From Anaerolineaceae bacterium (GTDB lineage Bacteria; Chloroflexota; Anaerolineae; Aggregatilineales; Phototrophicaceae), in NCBI GenBank assembly GCA_020634135.1, contig JACKCG010000004.1, forward strand, positions 186,001 through 250,000: 64,000 nucleotides of DNA. The letters are read 5' to 3'. A program made the position numbers and the translations under genes. Within the stretch, counting starts at the first letter, position 1. Every line of letters starts with the position of its first letter. The notes under the pieces are model-generated. The model worked only from the letters and a program-made list of their open reading frames with translations. It was not told the DNA's origin and ran no database searches. Positions 41,668-50,955 of this stretch are shown one piece after another.

Positions 41668-43299
41668 CTACTTGAGCGGCTGGAAATATTTGGCGTCCCA
41701 AATACGGTCAATGGGCGCTGGCACGCCTGTAGTTGCGCTCACATCCAGGCCATAAGGTTGAAAGCGGCAGTCGTTCACGTCGTCGTCATAGGCAGTATTG
41801 AAGACCACCAGATATGTATAGGCCGAGCCGCTGGTGGAGACTACACCGTCGCGGCCCAGCAAGGACGAGGAGGCCTGATCGCCGGTAATGCCCACTGCCC
41901 ATACCTGGAGCATTCCGGAAGGTTCATTCACAAGCTGCACGCGGTATGTCCCGGGCGGGACGGCCAGCGCCACGTAGTTCGCGCCCAGTTCTTGTATCCC
42001 GGTATAGTCGGAACGTCCGGTTCCGGTGATACGTCCTTCCAACCAGACCGTAGCTCCGTCAAAGTCTGGGGCGAATTTGTAGTTCCGCACCAGATTCTGA
42101 ATCCGGTATCGGGCCAATGCCGCCGGAATCGTGTCTTCGTGGGGGCGCAGCGTGTTCTCCATCGCCGCGAATCCCTCATCTACTGCAAGACGCTCCCACA
42201 ACTGTCGGATAATCGCGCTGCCGTAAACATCTACCAGCGACTGCATGAACAGCCAATCCCCATACATGAGCATCCCATCGTTGGGGTCTGACGCAGTGCC
42301 AAAACACAATTCGGGATAATGGTAGTTATAATCCACATAGATCGTCGCATCTTCGTCTTTGGGGAAGGTGACAGTTTCCATCCAGGTAGCTGTCGCTTCG
42401 TGATACCACAGGTGGGCATCACCATAGTCGTAGCCGTGTTGAACGGCATGGTGGAACTCATGGGCTGCCGTCGCCCGCATCAGCGCGATTGCCCCACGAT
42501 CATCCTGACTGGTTTCGGAGAAGTCGTTTTCGATACGCATCACACTGCTGATCGCGTACTGCTCTATCGGCTGAGTGAACGGGTTGTCACCAATATCGCC
42601 AATCCCTTTGGTTGTCCCCAGGGGGCCGTCGCCGGTATCGTCCATTAAGTCCATCAGATAGACATCCAACCGGCTGTTCCCACCCTGTTCACCATCGTCG
42701 GGCGGGGCAGGCCAGCCAATCTGCTCGATCTGGATGTGCCAGATTTCCTCCATCGTTTCGGCAACAGCCTGGGCATATTCGTTGGTAGCGGCGTCGCTGC
42801 CCTCTACGGTGTAGTGAATACGGAAATGTGCCGTGTCAATCACTCGTTCCGGGCCGCTGAACGCAACCTTGGAAAGGGCCTTTAGCTGGCGCAGGACGGT
42901 TTCATCTCCAATTTCGATCATCAGGTTATAGTCCCCGCCGCTGCCACTCTCGAAATAATCATACCGGCTGACCGTTACCCGATATTCACCGCCAGTAATC
43001 GCGGTATACCCCAGCGCGGAATCCAGGGAAAATGCGTTGCGATCATCATTCTGACTCACCAGTTTATCGTTTGGGTCATACAGAGCCAGGATTGTATCCA
43101 GGTTATCCCCGGCGGCCTCGGCGCTGATGACCACTGATTCCCCGGCCTGCATCATGAAGGTGTAGGCTGCTTCGGGGTTGGTATCATCCAGCCTGCCACT
43201 ATGGTGCTGAGTCTCGGTCTGCGCAGCGGCGCTGTTGGTTAGCAGGGCCGTGAGAAACAGGGTGATGCTGATAAGGCGCACAACTGTTTGAGAAAGCAT
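41668..43299 (-). CDS. Secreted putative metalloprotease (HEFHH)
   Basis: A 543-residue exported protein with a signal peptide (about 1-26). Residues of about 30-125 resemble a pre-peptidase beta domain (GESVVISAEA, ILALYDPNDKLV). The central region contains HEFHHAVQHGYDY followed by WYHEATATWMET, which supplies the HExxH site and a downstream Glu in the manner of MXAN_6640-like putative metalloproteases. The C-terminal beta-rich part may bind substrate. It is probably an extracellular zinc peptidase; activity is inferred. Confidence 0.75.
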   Translation of the reverse strand: MLSQTVVRLISITLFLTALLTNSAAAQTETQHHSGRLDDTNPEAAYTFMMQAGESVVISAEAAGDNLDTILALYDPNDKLVSQNDDRNAFSLDSALGYTAITGGEYRVTVSRYDYFESGSGGDYNLMIEIGDETVLRQLKALSKVAFSGPERVIDTAHFRIHYTVEGSDAATNEYAQAVAETMEEIWHIQIEQIGWPAPPDDGEQGGNSRLDVYLMDLMDDTGDGPLGTTKGIGDIGDNPFTQPIEQYAISSVMRIENDFSETSQDDRGAIALMRATAAHEFHHAVQHGYDYGDAHLWYHEATATWMETVTFPKDEDATIYVDYNYHYPELCFGTASDPNDGMLMYGDWLFMQSLVDVYGSAIIRQLWERLAVDEGFAAMENTLRPHEDTIPAALARYRIQNLVRNYKFAPDFDGATVWLEGRITGTGRSDYTGIQELGANYVALAVPPGTYRVQLVNEPSGMLQVWAVGITGDQASSSLLGRDGVVSTSGSAYTYLVVFNTAYDDDVNDCRFQPYGLDVSATTGVPAPIDRIWDAKYFQPLK

Positions 43300-43551
43300 G
43301 GCTTGTCCTGTTTGCTGGTCAATATACGGGCGTGGTCTATCCGAACTCTACGACGGGTGACATCGCCTGTTTCTAACAGGATAGCATCAGGCAAATGAAT
43401 TGAGCAAGCAAGAGAGGGATGAGAAAGGTGATACCTGACATGAAACCGCCCGGCACCGCGCTTCTGAGGGCCGCATTTTACTCGCAGCACACCTGTGTCG
43501 CAGTCGGAAGTTTCATTCCTCAGGAAGACTTCTAAACAATATTTGGATGGT

Positions 43552-44340
43552 CTATGGATATAATTCCGCCAGCGCCTCGCGGACAGCGGTGCGGACACGT
43601 GCCTCCAGGTCGTCACCGGGCTGCACCCCTGCCGGACGTACCCCACACGCCGCGTAAAATCGTTCCGCATCCCCCGGACGCGATAGCCCTAACCGCTCCC
43701 GGATCGCGATCAGTTTTTCCACCTGGTCGGGTGAAATCGCGGCTTTCGGCCCGCCTAACTGCTCGACCATATACAGGATTTTGGCGGCGTGTTCCAGGCT
43801 TTCCAGCCGCAGATAGGCATCCCATACCGTTTTCGCCACTGTCAACGACCCATGATAGGCCAGCATCAGGGCGTCGTGCTCGCTAATCAGCCCGCGAATC
43901 GCATCGCGGTTTTCAACACTGGAAGGGGTTGAATACGGCGCAGTGGGGATAATCCCCAGGATAACGACCATTTCGGGGATCAAGCACGCCCCAAAGTCAT
44001 ATCCCGCAATCGTCAGCGCAACTGCTGTGGGCGGGTGAGCATGAACCACGCCCTGCACATCGTCGCGCTGCCGGTAACACTCGAGATGCATCAGTAGTTC
44101 AGAAGTGGGGCGCAGGTGAGCGTTGGCGGGGGTGGGCGTATCTACCCGCTCACCCGCCATATCCACGATAATCAGGTGTTCGGGGGACATAAACCCCTTC
44201 GCCAACCCGCTGGGAGTTGCCAGGATATGATTCGTGTCCAGGCGGGCGCTGATATTCCCGCTTGCGCCATCAATATAGCCGTTGCGGTGCATCAATTCCC
44301 CGATCAGGCAGATTTGCTCCCGCAGTTGTTGTTCGTTCAT
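43552..44340 (-). CDS. Class II aldolase/adducin-family protein
   Basis: A 262-residue Zn-dependent aldolase-fold protein. Motifs: SGNISARLD near the N-terminus, the catalytic Glu in RPTSELLMH, the metal-binding His-x-His of VVHAHPPTAVALT and a third His in LAYHGSLTVAKTVWDA. The C-terminus is longer than in fuculose-phosphate aldolase. It may cleave a sugar phosphate to lactaldehyde or glycolaldehyde plus DHAP. It is the last gene of a minus-strand run with a DsbA-like gene and a microcompartment shell gene, which fits sugar-aldolase microcompartments. Confidence 0.85.
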   Translation of the reverse strand: MNEQQLREQICLIGELMHRNGYIDGASGNISARLDTNHILATPSGLAKGFMSPEHLIIVDMAGERVDTPTPANAHLRPTSELLMHLECYRQRDDVQGVVHAHPPTAVALTIAGYDFGACLIPEMVVILGIIPTAPYSTPSSVENRDAIRGLISEHDALMLAYHGSLTVAKTVWDAYLRLESLEHAAKILYMVEQLGGPKAAISPDQVEKLIAIRERLGLSRPGDAERFYAACGVRPAGVQPGDDLEARVRTAVREALAELYP

Positions 44341-44374
44341 GGATTCACGTTCTCATATAGCTGGATAGCTAGTA

Positions 44375-44418
44375 AGCCCGATAGCTGGAAAGCCAAAATA
44401 CTCATCAGCTACCGGGCT
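44375..44418 (-). repeat. Long hairpin between the DsbA-like and aldolase genes
   Basis: Arms 44375-44387 and 44406-44418 pair over 13 bp with one wobble, around an 18-nt loop. There is no clear T-run on the minus strand. Short TAGCTGGA repeats lie beside it. It may set the ratio of upstream to downstream expression. Confidence 0.65.
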
Positions 44419-44430
44419 GATTCTTTACTG

Positions 44431-45276
44431 TTACTGTGCGGCTTCGACCACCGCTGCCAGGATATCCAGTGAGACACCGCCTCGGTCATAGACAGTGCCT
44501 TCGTATTCCACCGGCACCATGTCACTATCGCCCAGGCGCATCCGTATTGCCGGAGTCCCGCTCACACCTACCGATTGGCCCACTTCAGCGTCTACCATAA
44601 TCTGCCCGGCTTCCCCGGCACACGTCGCCAGCGAGTCAAAGTCCAACCCGGCACGCGCTGCGAACCGGAACGGGGTCAGTGTGTTATAACCCTGCAAACT
44701 GATGAGTTCAAACATCATCTCCCGCGCATCCCAGAAGCTCCCCGACTTTAATGTATCGGAGCATTCGACCATAACCGCTGCCAGTACCGATGCCTGCGGG
44801 TCAATCACCGGATACATACGGTATTCGAGCCGCGCCTGTCCGGTTATCACGTAATCCTTGATAAACTGCGCAATGACTACATCGTACTCATGACAGTGGG
44901 GACACAGAAAATCGGCAAACTCGACAATCGTGATCGGCGCATCCGGGCTGCCCAGCACAAAACCACCATCTTCCAGGCGCGACTGCTCAATCTGGCTAAA
45001 GTCAATCGCACCCTCAACGGGCGGCACTTCAACCTCGCCGCAGGCAATCTTCGTATCCTGCATCAGGCCTTCAAACGCACTCATCAGCCCCATCGCCTGG
45101 CTGACAGGGAGTTCCATGTCTGCGAGCGCCGTCCCAACTGAGGTGAACACTTCACTCAAAACACTGAGGTTACAGCCTGGTGGCAGGTCCTGCTGTGCGG
45201 CTGCTGGGGCATCCTGTGCCAGGACTGGTACAGCCAGAAGCAGTGTCAGTGTCACAATCATCACAATCCGTTTCAT
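44431..45276 (-). CDS. Secreted DsbA-like thiol oxidoreductase
   Basis: A 281-residue exported protein. The ATG at 45276 has AAAGGGAG upstream and starts a signal peptide (MKRIVMIVTLTLLLAVPVLAQ spans it). A linker of about 90 residues leads to a thioredoxin-fold DsbA domain with active site FLCPHCHEYDV and the late cis-Pro segment SGTPAIRM. It belongs to the DSBA/BdbD type that forms or isomerises disulfides outside the membrane. It lies between the BMC shell gene and the aldolase gene on the same strand. Confidence 0.85.
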   Translation of the reverse strand: MKRIVMIVTLTLLLAVPVLAQDAPAAAQQDLPPGCNLSVLSEVFTSVGTALADMELPVSQAMGLMSAFEGLMQDTKIACGEVEVPPVEGAIDFSQIEQSRLEDGGFVLGSPDAPITIVEFADFLCPHCHEYDVVIAQFIKDYVITGQARLEYRMYPVIDPQASVLAAVMVECSDTLKSGSFWDAREMMFELISLQGYNTLTPFRFAARAGLDFDSLATCAGEAGQIMVDAEVGQSVGVSGTPAIRMRLGDSDMVPVEYEGTVYDRGGVSLDILAAVVEAAQ

Positions 45277-45339
45277 CGTCGCTCCCTTTATATGGTTATT
45301 AACAGGATTTGCGTAGTCAGCGTGCAGGACAAGCAATCA

Positions 45340-45993
45340 TTACGCCGGTTTCCAGCCCAGGTGCGCCCCGAACTGTGTACTCTGGCGGATCACTTTAGCG
45401 ATGTCCTCGTGAATCTGGGGGATGACCACCTGCCGCACTTTCTGGTGTATCTCCAGTGCGGCATCGGTGATTTCCAGGGCTGCCTCGACATCCGAAACCA
45501 GCCCGGTGAAAAAGACCAGTCCTTTACCGCCCAGCCCGTCCGCCAACCGGATCTCCATCAGCGTGACTTCCGCGCCCTTCACGCCTTTGTCTGCCGCATG
45601 GATCGCCGCAGGGACGCTCACCGTTTCAATAATGCCCAGCGCATCATGCTCCGATGTGAGCACCCGGCCAGCCGTCAGCGCCCGCACAACATCTTTATGC
45701 ACACCTGGCAGGAAAATGTGGTCGGTCAGGGTGTCAGGGGCAGTTTCTTTACCGGCCTTGAGCGATTCTTCGACTTCAGCCACCGCGCCACCCAACAGCA
45801 CCAGGAAGCGCCCTGGTTGCACCGTCCCGGCCTGCACCACATCCAGTGTGGCGCGTTTCACCATCGCGTCCGCTGCCAGAATCCCAGCGGCAATACTGCT
45901 GAATTCCAGCAGCGCCAAAGCTGGTTCAATCACCAGGGGAGTTGATTCGGGTAGGGCTGGTGGGATAGTCGGTGTGTCGCTCATGGAGTCCAT
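45340..45993 (-). CDS. Tandem BMC-domain (BMC-T) microcompartment shell protein
   Basis: A 217-residue protein with two BMC folds. The first (about residues 25-110) contains ALALLEFSSIAAGILAADAM and GAVAEVEESLKAG. The second (about 117-200) contains ALGIIETVSVPAAIHAADKG and GLVSDVEAALEITDAAL. Such proteins form trimeric pseudohexagonal shell tiles. It looks, from memory, like the Haliangium-type BMC-T shell trimer. No Cys cluster of the PduT kind was seen. No hexameric (BMC-H) or pentameric (BMC-P) gene is in the window. Start may be 45993 or the ATG at 45984; neither has a strong ribosome site. Confidence 0.9.
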   Translation of the reverse strand: MDSMSDTPTIPPALPESTPLVIEPALALLEFSSIAAGILAADAMVKRATLDVVQAGTVQPGRFLVLLGGAVAEVEESLKAGKETAPDTLTDHIFLPGVHKDVVRALTAGRVLTSEHDALGIIETVSVPAAIHAADKGVKGAEVTLMEIRLADGLGGKGLVFFTGLVSDVEAALEITDAALEIHQKVRQVVIPQIHEDIAKVIRQSTQFGAHLGWKPA

Positions 45994-46295
45994 GTCAATC
46001 GCAGTTCGTTAGAATGTGTACTATACCCTGTTTTTGAGTATGAAAACAGTGGTTATTGCCCGGACAGAATCCTGAAGATGGTCATGAAATGACCAGCGGC
46101 AATCGCCCAGCCAATGGTTGTCACTGATAAAGAAATGCCTTTCGCGACATCTTCCGCTTTTCAGGACTGTAGAATCCGCCCTGGCGCGCGCCGGCTACAA
46201 TTGGCCCATGCACGCCCGTCATTTTGCGCGTTTGGCGGTTGGCTGGTAATGTTATGATTAGTTATTTGCACGGCTGAAAATAAAGGGTTACGCCG
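45994..46295. other. Divergent intergenic region BMC-T / AI-2E
   Basis: A 302-bp region between divergent genes; no gene was seen. It must hold both promoters. The only ordered element found is the palindrome at 46079-46095. Confidence 0.5.
46079..46095. promoter_or_regulatory. 17-bp palindrome in the divergent BMC-T/AI-2E region
   Basis: TGGTCAT and ATGACCA flank a GAA centre, a perfect 7-bp inverted repeat. It may be an operator for either divergent gene. Confidence 0.4.
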
Positions 46296-47663
46296 ATGAG
46301 TGAGCAGACCGAATCCACGCCCCAATCTCCCTATCAACCACAATGGGAACGATCCACCCGGTTGATGATGACTGTATTCCTGATTATCGCCGGAGTCTAT
46401 GCGCTGACACTACTTGGCCCGGTGGTCCAGATGTTAATTTTCGCCTTTTTACTGGCATTTATCATGTATTCACCGTCACGTTTCCTCACGCGGCGGGCGA
46501 GGTTGCCCTGGGCGGCTTCCGTCGTGATTAACTATATCATCATGATGCTGGTGATCCTCGGCATCGTCCTCGTCGTTCTGCCGCAGTTCGTCAACGGTGT
46601 GAACCGCGTCGTGTTGGAAGTCCAGCAGGCTTATGTAGACCTGCAAGACCGTCTCAGCCAATATCAGCCTGAAGATGGCATGGTGGATATTCTGGGACAG
46701 CAGGTGGACTTCAACTTCGTCATGCAGCCTGCCCGTGACTTCATCCTGGGGACGCAGAACGACATCCCGGATATCGCCGAAATAAGCGGCAGCACGGACG
46801 TTGTGCCGGAGGTGACGCCAGAACCAACCACTGACTCCGCCACCGCCGTGACCACTCCGAATACCACTACCCCGGATATGACTTCACCCGGCCCCTTGCC
46901 TATCGGCCTGCTTGAATCAGTAGATTTGCAGCAGTTATTGAACGGCGTTTTTAATGCCGCCGGGACGGTCACCGGGACGGTCACTTCGGTGATTTCCAGT
47001 GTAACCGGCGTTTTCTCAACCCTGCTGTTGGCGCTATTTATCTCCTTCCTGATTATGATTGACCTGCCCAACACCCAGGACAGCCTGGAAAAGTGGGTCT
47101 CGCCGAACTACCGCCGTGAGTATATGCTGATTATCTCCCGATTGCATCGGGTTTGGAGCGGTTTCTTCCGGGGGCAGGTAACGATTGGGGTAATTATCGG
47201 TCTGCTGACCTGGATTCAACTCGCGCTGATGGGCGTTTCCGGAGCGACAGTGCTGGCGATCTTCACCGGCATTATCTCGCTGATTCCGACATTGGGCGGC
47301 TTCATTGCGCTTATCCCGCTGGCGATTGTCCCGGCGCTGCAAGGGTCAACCGTGTTCGTAGATATGCCCAACGGTTTGTTCATGCTGCTGGTAATCGGAG
47401 TCAATCTGCTCATTTCCCAGGTGATCTGGAATGTCGTCGCTCCGTCCATCCTGGGTGACATCCTGGATTTACCACTTCCAGTGATTATCGTCGGCGTGTT
47501 TATCGGTGCCGCAGTCGGTGGCGTGCTGGGAGCATTCCTGGTTGCACCCATCATGAGTACGATCCGTATTGTGGTATTCTATATCATCCGTAAAATCGCT
47601 CAGCAAGACCCTTTCCCCGGTATGGAGCCTTCTCCGGATTTCGGTAAGGTATTAGATAAATGA
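46296..47663 (+). CDS. AI-2E family (PerM-like) transporter
   Basis: A 455-residue membrane protein with about seven to eight hydrophobic helices: two near the N-terminus (about 28-72) and one at 76-97. A long non-membrane segment rich in Thr/Pro (about 150-210) follows, then the remaining helices including the family block ALMGVSGATVLAIFTGIISL and IPTLGGFIALIPLAIV. The family exports signals, lactate-like acids or ions; substrate cannot be told. The Thr/Pro-rich insert is longer than usual. Confidence 0.88.
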   Translation: MSEQTESTPQSPYQPQWERSTRLMMTVFLIIAGVYALTLLGPVVQMLIFAFLLAFIMYSPSRFLTRRARLPWAASVVINYIIMMLVILGIVLVVLPQFVNGVNRVVLEVQQAYVDLQDRLSQYQPEDGMVDILGQQVDFNFVMQPARDFILGTQNDIPDIAEISGSTDVVPEVTPEPTTDSATAVTTPNTTTPDMTSPGPLPIGLLESVDLQQLLNGVFNAAGTVTGTVTSVISSVTGVFSTLLLALFISFLIMIDLPNTQDSLEKWVSPNYRREYMLIISRLHRVWSGFFRGQVTIGVIIGLLTWIQLALMGVSGATVLAIFTGIISLIPTLGGFIALIPLAIVPALQGSTVFVDMPNGLFMLLVIGVNLLISQVIWNVVAPSILGDILDLPLPVIIVGVFIGAAVGGVLGAFLVAPIMSTIRIVVFYIIRKIAQQDPFPGMEPSPDFGKVLDK

Positions 47664-47752
47664 GTCACAGTCGGCGGGACATACCGGAGGTTGGGTTCGT
47701 TCGGCAGGAACTTGATGGGTGTTGGAAAGTTGACAGAGTAGGGTAGGGATGG

Positions 47753-48715
47753 ATGATGTTTGAAAACATTACGCAGGTGAGTCAAGGCTTGAGTGAACAG
47801 CAGTATATCGCCACTGACGAAATCTCAACAGTGATGTTCCTGGCACATCGCTTGAATAAACCGCTGTTGACCGAAGGGCCGGCGGGTGTCGGCAAAACCG
47901 AATTAGCAAAAGCCTGGGCGAAGGCTTGCGGACGGCGGCTGATCCGGTTGCAGTGTTACGAAGGGTTGGACGAAAGTAAGGCACTATATGAGTGGGAATA
48001 CGCCAAGCAAATGCTCTATACCCAACTGCTGCGTGACAAACTCAGCCAGCTTCTGGCACAGGCAAACACGCTGACCGAAGCGGCAGACCGGTTGGCGGCG
48101 GAGGACAATATCTTCTTCTCGGATCGGTTCTTGCTGGCGCGTCCGCTGCTGCAAGCCATCACCTCGGAAGAGCCGGTGGTACTGCTGATTGACGAGATTG
48201 ATCGTGCTGACGCTGAATTTGAGGCGTTCCTGCTGGAAGTCCTGAGCGATTTCCAGGTTTCTGTGCCTGAGTTGGGGACAATCAGCGCCAGGTATCTGCC
48301 AACAGTTGTGTTGACCAGCAACAACACCCGCGAGCTTTCTGAGGCGCTCAAACGGCGATGTCTTTATCTGTTCATTGACTATCCCAGTTATGAAGCCGAG
48401 CTGGATATTATCCAGATGCGGGTGCCGGAACTACCGAAGAAGCTTGCTCAGCAGGCGGTTGAAGCGGTGCAGGCTTTGCGAGGACTGGATTTGAAGAAGA
48501 ACCCCAGCGTTTCCGAAACAATTGACTGGGCGAAGGCGCTCCTGATGCTCAACGCTGACAGTCTGGACAAGAAAACTCTGGAAAACACATTGACAGTACT
48601 GCTCAAACACGAGAGCGACGTGCAAAAAGCCCGCCGCCTACTGACCGAAAACCGCGAACATCCCTTGCAGCGCCGCTCGCCTGACGATATTGGGCGCCGG
48701 GATTGGAGGAACTGA
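47753..48715 (+). CDS. MoxR-family AAA+ ATPase
   Basis: A 320-residue AAA+ protein. Walker A is GPAGVGKTE, Walker B VVLLIDEIDRAD, sensor 1 VLTSNNTRELSEA with the RR of the arginine finger region at LKRRCLYLFIDYP. MoxR ATPases act as chaperones with VWA-domain partners, usually encoded next door; here none is adjacent (VWA genes lie at 23098 and 27797). Two ATGs (47753 and 47756) are equally possible. A bidirectional terminator follows. Confidence 0.9.
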   Translation: MMFENITQVSQGLSEQQYIATDEISTVMFLAHRLNKPLLTEGPAGVGKTELAKAWAKACGRRLIRLQCYEGLDESKALYEWEYAKQMLYTQLLRDKLSQLLAQANTLTEAADRLAAEDNIFFSDRFLLARPLLQAITSEEPVVLLIDEIDRADAEFEAFLLEVLSDFQVSVPELGTISARYLPTVVLTSNNTRELSEALKRRCLYLFIDYPSYEAELDIIQMRVPELPKKLAQQAVEAVQALRGLDLKKNPSVSETIDWAKALLMLNADSLDKKTLENTLTVLLKHESDVQKARRLLTENREHPLQRRSPDDIGRRDWRN

Positions 48716-48725
48716 CGCGGGAATC

Positions 48726-48759
48726 AAATGGGCTGGTTGCGAATAGACCAGCCCATTTT
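48726..48759. terminator. Bidirectional terminator between moxR and a small membrane gene
   Basis: A perfect 12-bp stem (48726-48737 with 48747-48758) around a 9-nt loop, with T on the plus side and A on the other side, so it can end both convergent genes. Confidence 0.85.
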
Positions 48760-48777
48760 ACTGCGCCGTGATAGGAC

Positions 48778-49050
48778 TTACTGCTGGGTTTCCCCCTTCT
48801 TAACCGTGTTAAGCAGTACATAACGGTACGCAAAATAAGCAATGACAGCGATCACCGCGACGACCACCGTGAACAAGAATGCCGTCCCCAGGAAATCGGT
48901 AATCGGTGGAATAGGAACGCCGCCGGTATCCACAAAGCGAAGCGCGGCATACGGTGCCAGCAGACTCACCAGGAATGTAACCAGAACGACGACCACCAAG
49001 CCATACCGAAACAGCCGCAAACGCGCTTGAATATCCGATGGTTTAATCAT
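48778..49050 (-). CDS. Small two-TM membrane protein
   Basis: A 90-residue protein of unknown function. The ATG at 49050 follows AAAGGGGGA. Two hydrophobic helices lie at about residues 18-38 and 55-76, separated by a loop with GGVPIPPITDF, and the C-terminus is charged (NTVKKGETQQ). A promoter is visible upstream at 49098-49127. Confidence 0.7.
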   Translation of the reverse strand: MIKPSDIQARLRLFRYGLVVVVLVTFLVSLLAPYAALRFVDTGGVPIPPITDFLGTAFLFTVVVAVIAVIAYFAYRYVLLNTVKKGETQQ

Positions 49051-49424
49051 GAAATCCCCCTTTTTGTGATGATTGCCATTGAATCTATGCAAAATTTATT
49101 ATCTGACACATATGAATTAAAAGTCAACTTAATTAAAAATTATTTTATATATGTTCCTATATTTATTGCCGGTATAGTGCTTAAAGCATCCCGCCACCCC
49201 TATACGGAAACGTGAACGCAAGAAGACTATTCGGCAACTCATGGAGCACGCCCTAGCATAGCCCTATTGGCATATTGGCAGCCTGCTCATCATAAAATAC
49301 ACTGATTGAGATTGAATATATCTTAACGCTATCTACAGATTCCCAACTGTTGCGTAATGGGTTTTAGGGTATAATATGATGGTGTTTATTTGAAGTTTAC
49401 CTCTGGTTGGAATGGGATGTTCTT
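49051..49424. other. AT-rich divergent intergenic region
   Basis: A 374-bp AT-rich gap. It holds the minus-strand promoter at 49098-49127 and, on the plus strand, a TATAAT at 49370-49375 that may be the -10 of the pseudo-receiver gene. No open frame looks like a gene. Confidence 0.5.
49098..49127 (-). promoter_or_regulatory. Sigma-70-type promoter of the small membrane gene
   Basis: On the minus strand TTGACT (49122-49127) and GATAAT (49098-49103) are 18 bp apart, each one mismatch from consensus, 48 bp before the start codon. Confidence 0.6.
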
Positions 49425-50606
49425 ATGGCGGCTTTACCGCGAATTCTCACCATAGACCCGACCTGGACGATTGCCCGTGTCGTGCGGGCCGCGACCGATC
49501 TTGTGGATCGTGCTGTCATTCAAGTGGATGTGCCTGGCGGTATAGATGCATTGGACGAACTCAATCGCGGTGGAGCGAAACTGGCTGTTACCAGTTGGGT
49601 TTTGGACGATGACATGCGTGGGCTGGAGTTGGCGCTGCGAATCAAGCAGTCCAACCCGGATACGGCTGTCATTATTCTGGGGGATGTTACGGACCCGGAT
49701 GAGCTAGACGAAGAAACCATTGCGGAATCACCCTTTGTTTATTTGCGCCGCCCGGTGGATATTCATCAATTTATGCGGGTGCTAGTGGCCGGACTAGATG
49801 GCAGCGATATTTTCGAAGCCTTACAGACCCCAGCGGGTTCTGCGGCACAGATTCTGGATCGTGGGCCAGTGCCGATGATTGACGCTGATAACGCTCTGGC
49901 AATTACCAAGCGTCTGATGTCCGATGTCGGCGCAATGGCGATTATTCTGGCGAATCGATCTGGCGAAGTGATTCTGGAACAGGGCGCAGTCGGCTACCTG
50001 AACCGTGACCAGCTTGTGAACGCGCTTATACCCATGATGACGACGACGGTTGAGATGAGTTCGCTGGTCGGCGGGCAGGCACAGAATATCCAGTTTTATG
50101 ATGGTGATGATAAGGACGTGTTTGTTTTCTCAATCGGGCTGCATTACTTCTTGTGCCTGGCCTTTGATGGGCAGGCTGGGCAGCGCCAGTTTGGTGTAGT
50201 TAATACTTTTGGCCGCCGCGCTGTGCAGGATTTGGTGATGCTCCTGGGTCCCAACGCCTGGCAAATTCAAGCGCCTAAAGCGGCCACAGAAACCCGCCAC
50301 CGCAAACGCGCTACTCAGGATATTAAAGCGGCGGAGTTGGATGAACCGCTGGAGACGATCATCCCACGTGCCGAGGCGCCTGCTGCCGAACCAGAGGCGA
50401 TTCACCTGGATCCAATCAGTGACGACCTGTTTGACCCGTCCTTCCTGGATGGGTTGGACAAACTGGAAGATGCTGATTTCGACAACTTATTCGACCCGGA
50501 TAAACTGGCCGACATCGCGCAGGAAGGCAAACTGCGTTCCAAGACTCTTTCGCAGGAAGAGGCCGAAGGGTTGGGGTTGCTTGGTGGGTTGGGTGGCGGC
50601 GGTTAA
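49425..50606 (+). CDS. Pseudo-receiver and roadblock/LC7 domain protein
   Basis: A 393-residue cytosolic protein. Residues of about 5-125 have the alternating fold of a response-regulator receiver (RILTIDPTW, LALRIKQSNPDTAVIIL, FVYLRRPVDIHQF), but the strand that should carry the phospho-acceptor Asp reads LAVTSWVLDDD, so it is probably not phosphorylated there. Residues of about 155-275 look like a roadblock/LC7 domain (AMAIILANRSGEVILEQG), which binds small Ras-like GTPases. The acidic C-terminus (about 310-393) is probably disordered. The ATG at 49425 is chosen over a TTG at 49407. Confidence 0.7.
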   Translation: MAALPRILTIDPTWTIARVVRAATDLVDRAVIQVDVPGGIDALDELNRGGAKLAVTSWVLDDDMRGLELALRIKQSNPDTAVIILGDVTDPDELDEETIAESPFVYLRRPVDIHQFMRVLVAGLDGSDIFEALQTPAGSAAQILDRGPVPMIDADNALAITKRLMSDVGAMAIILANRSGEVILEQGAVGYLNRDQLVNALIPMMTTTVEMSSLVGGQAQNIQFYDGDDKDVFVFSIGLHYFLCLAFDGQAGQRQFGVVNTFGRRAVQDLVMLLGPNAWQIQAPKAATETRHRKRATQDIKAAELDEPLETIIPRAEAPAAEPEAIHLDPISDDLFDPSFLDGLDKLEDADFDNLFDPDKLADIAQEGKLRSKTLSQEEAEGLGLLGGLGGGG

Positions 50607-50955
50607 CAGTTACGCCATTCTCAATAATGTGAAACGGTTGGTTTTTATTGTACCAGCCGTTTTTATATTATCGGCTTTCACCTCACCCGCGACGTCAAGC
50701 CGGTGGTATGGCGAAGGGTTCACTTTGCGCGTAACTAACAAAAAATTGGGATTCCTTTTGGGTCATGCAAGGCAGATGTGGGCTATAATAACGGTGAGGG
50801 AGTTATCTGCGTTGTATGGCGGTTTGACTGCACAAGCGGCGCTTCGCAAAAGTATCCGAATTTTAGAGAATGTAACCTTCTTTCTTAACCCTTTCCACCG
50901 TATTTTGCGGATCAACGCCTATGACGCGGTGTGACCGGCTAAAGTGAGGCATCCG
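50607..50955. other. Intergenic region before the kinase gene
   Basis: A 349-bp gap. It contains the terminator at 50632-50665 and a TATAAT at 50784-50789 that may serve the kinase, without a clear -35. No gene was seen. Confidence 0.5.
50632..50665 (+). terminator. Terminator of the pseudo-receiver/roadblock gene
   Basis: An 11-bp stem with one G-U pair (50632-50642 with 50652-50662), a 9-nt loop and a T-run. Confidence 0.85.

Noticed and set aside
50341..50934. 197-codon plus frame overlapping the end of the pseudo-receiver gene
   Set aside because: Most of it is a shifted reading of the acidic tail; the remainder crosses a strong terminator at 50632-50665.
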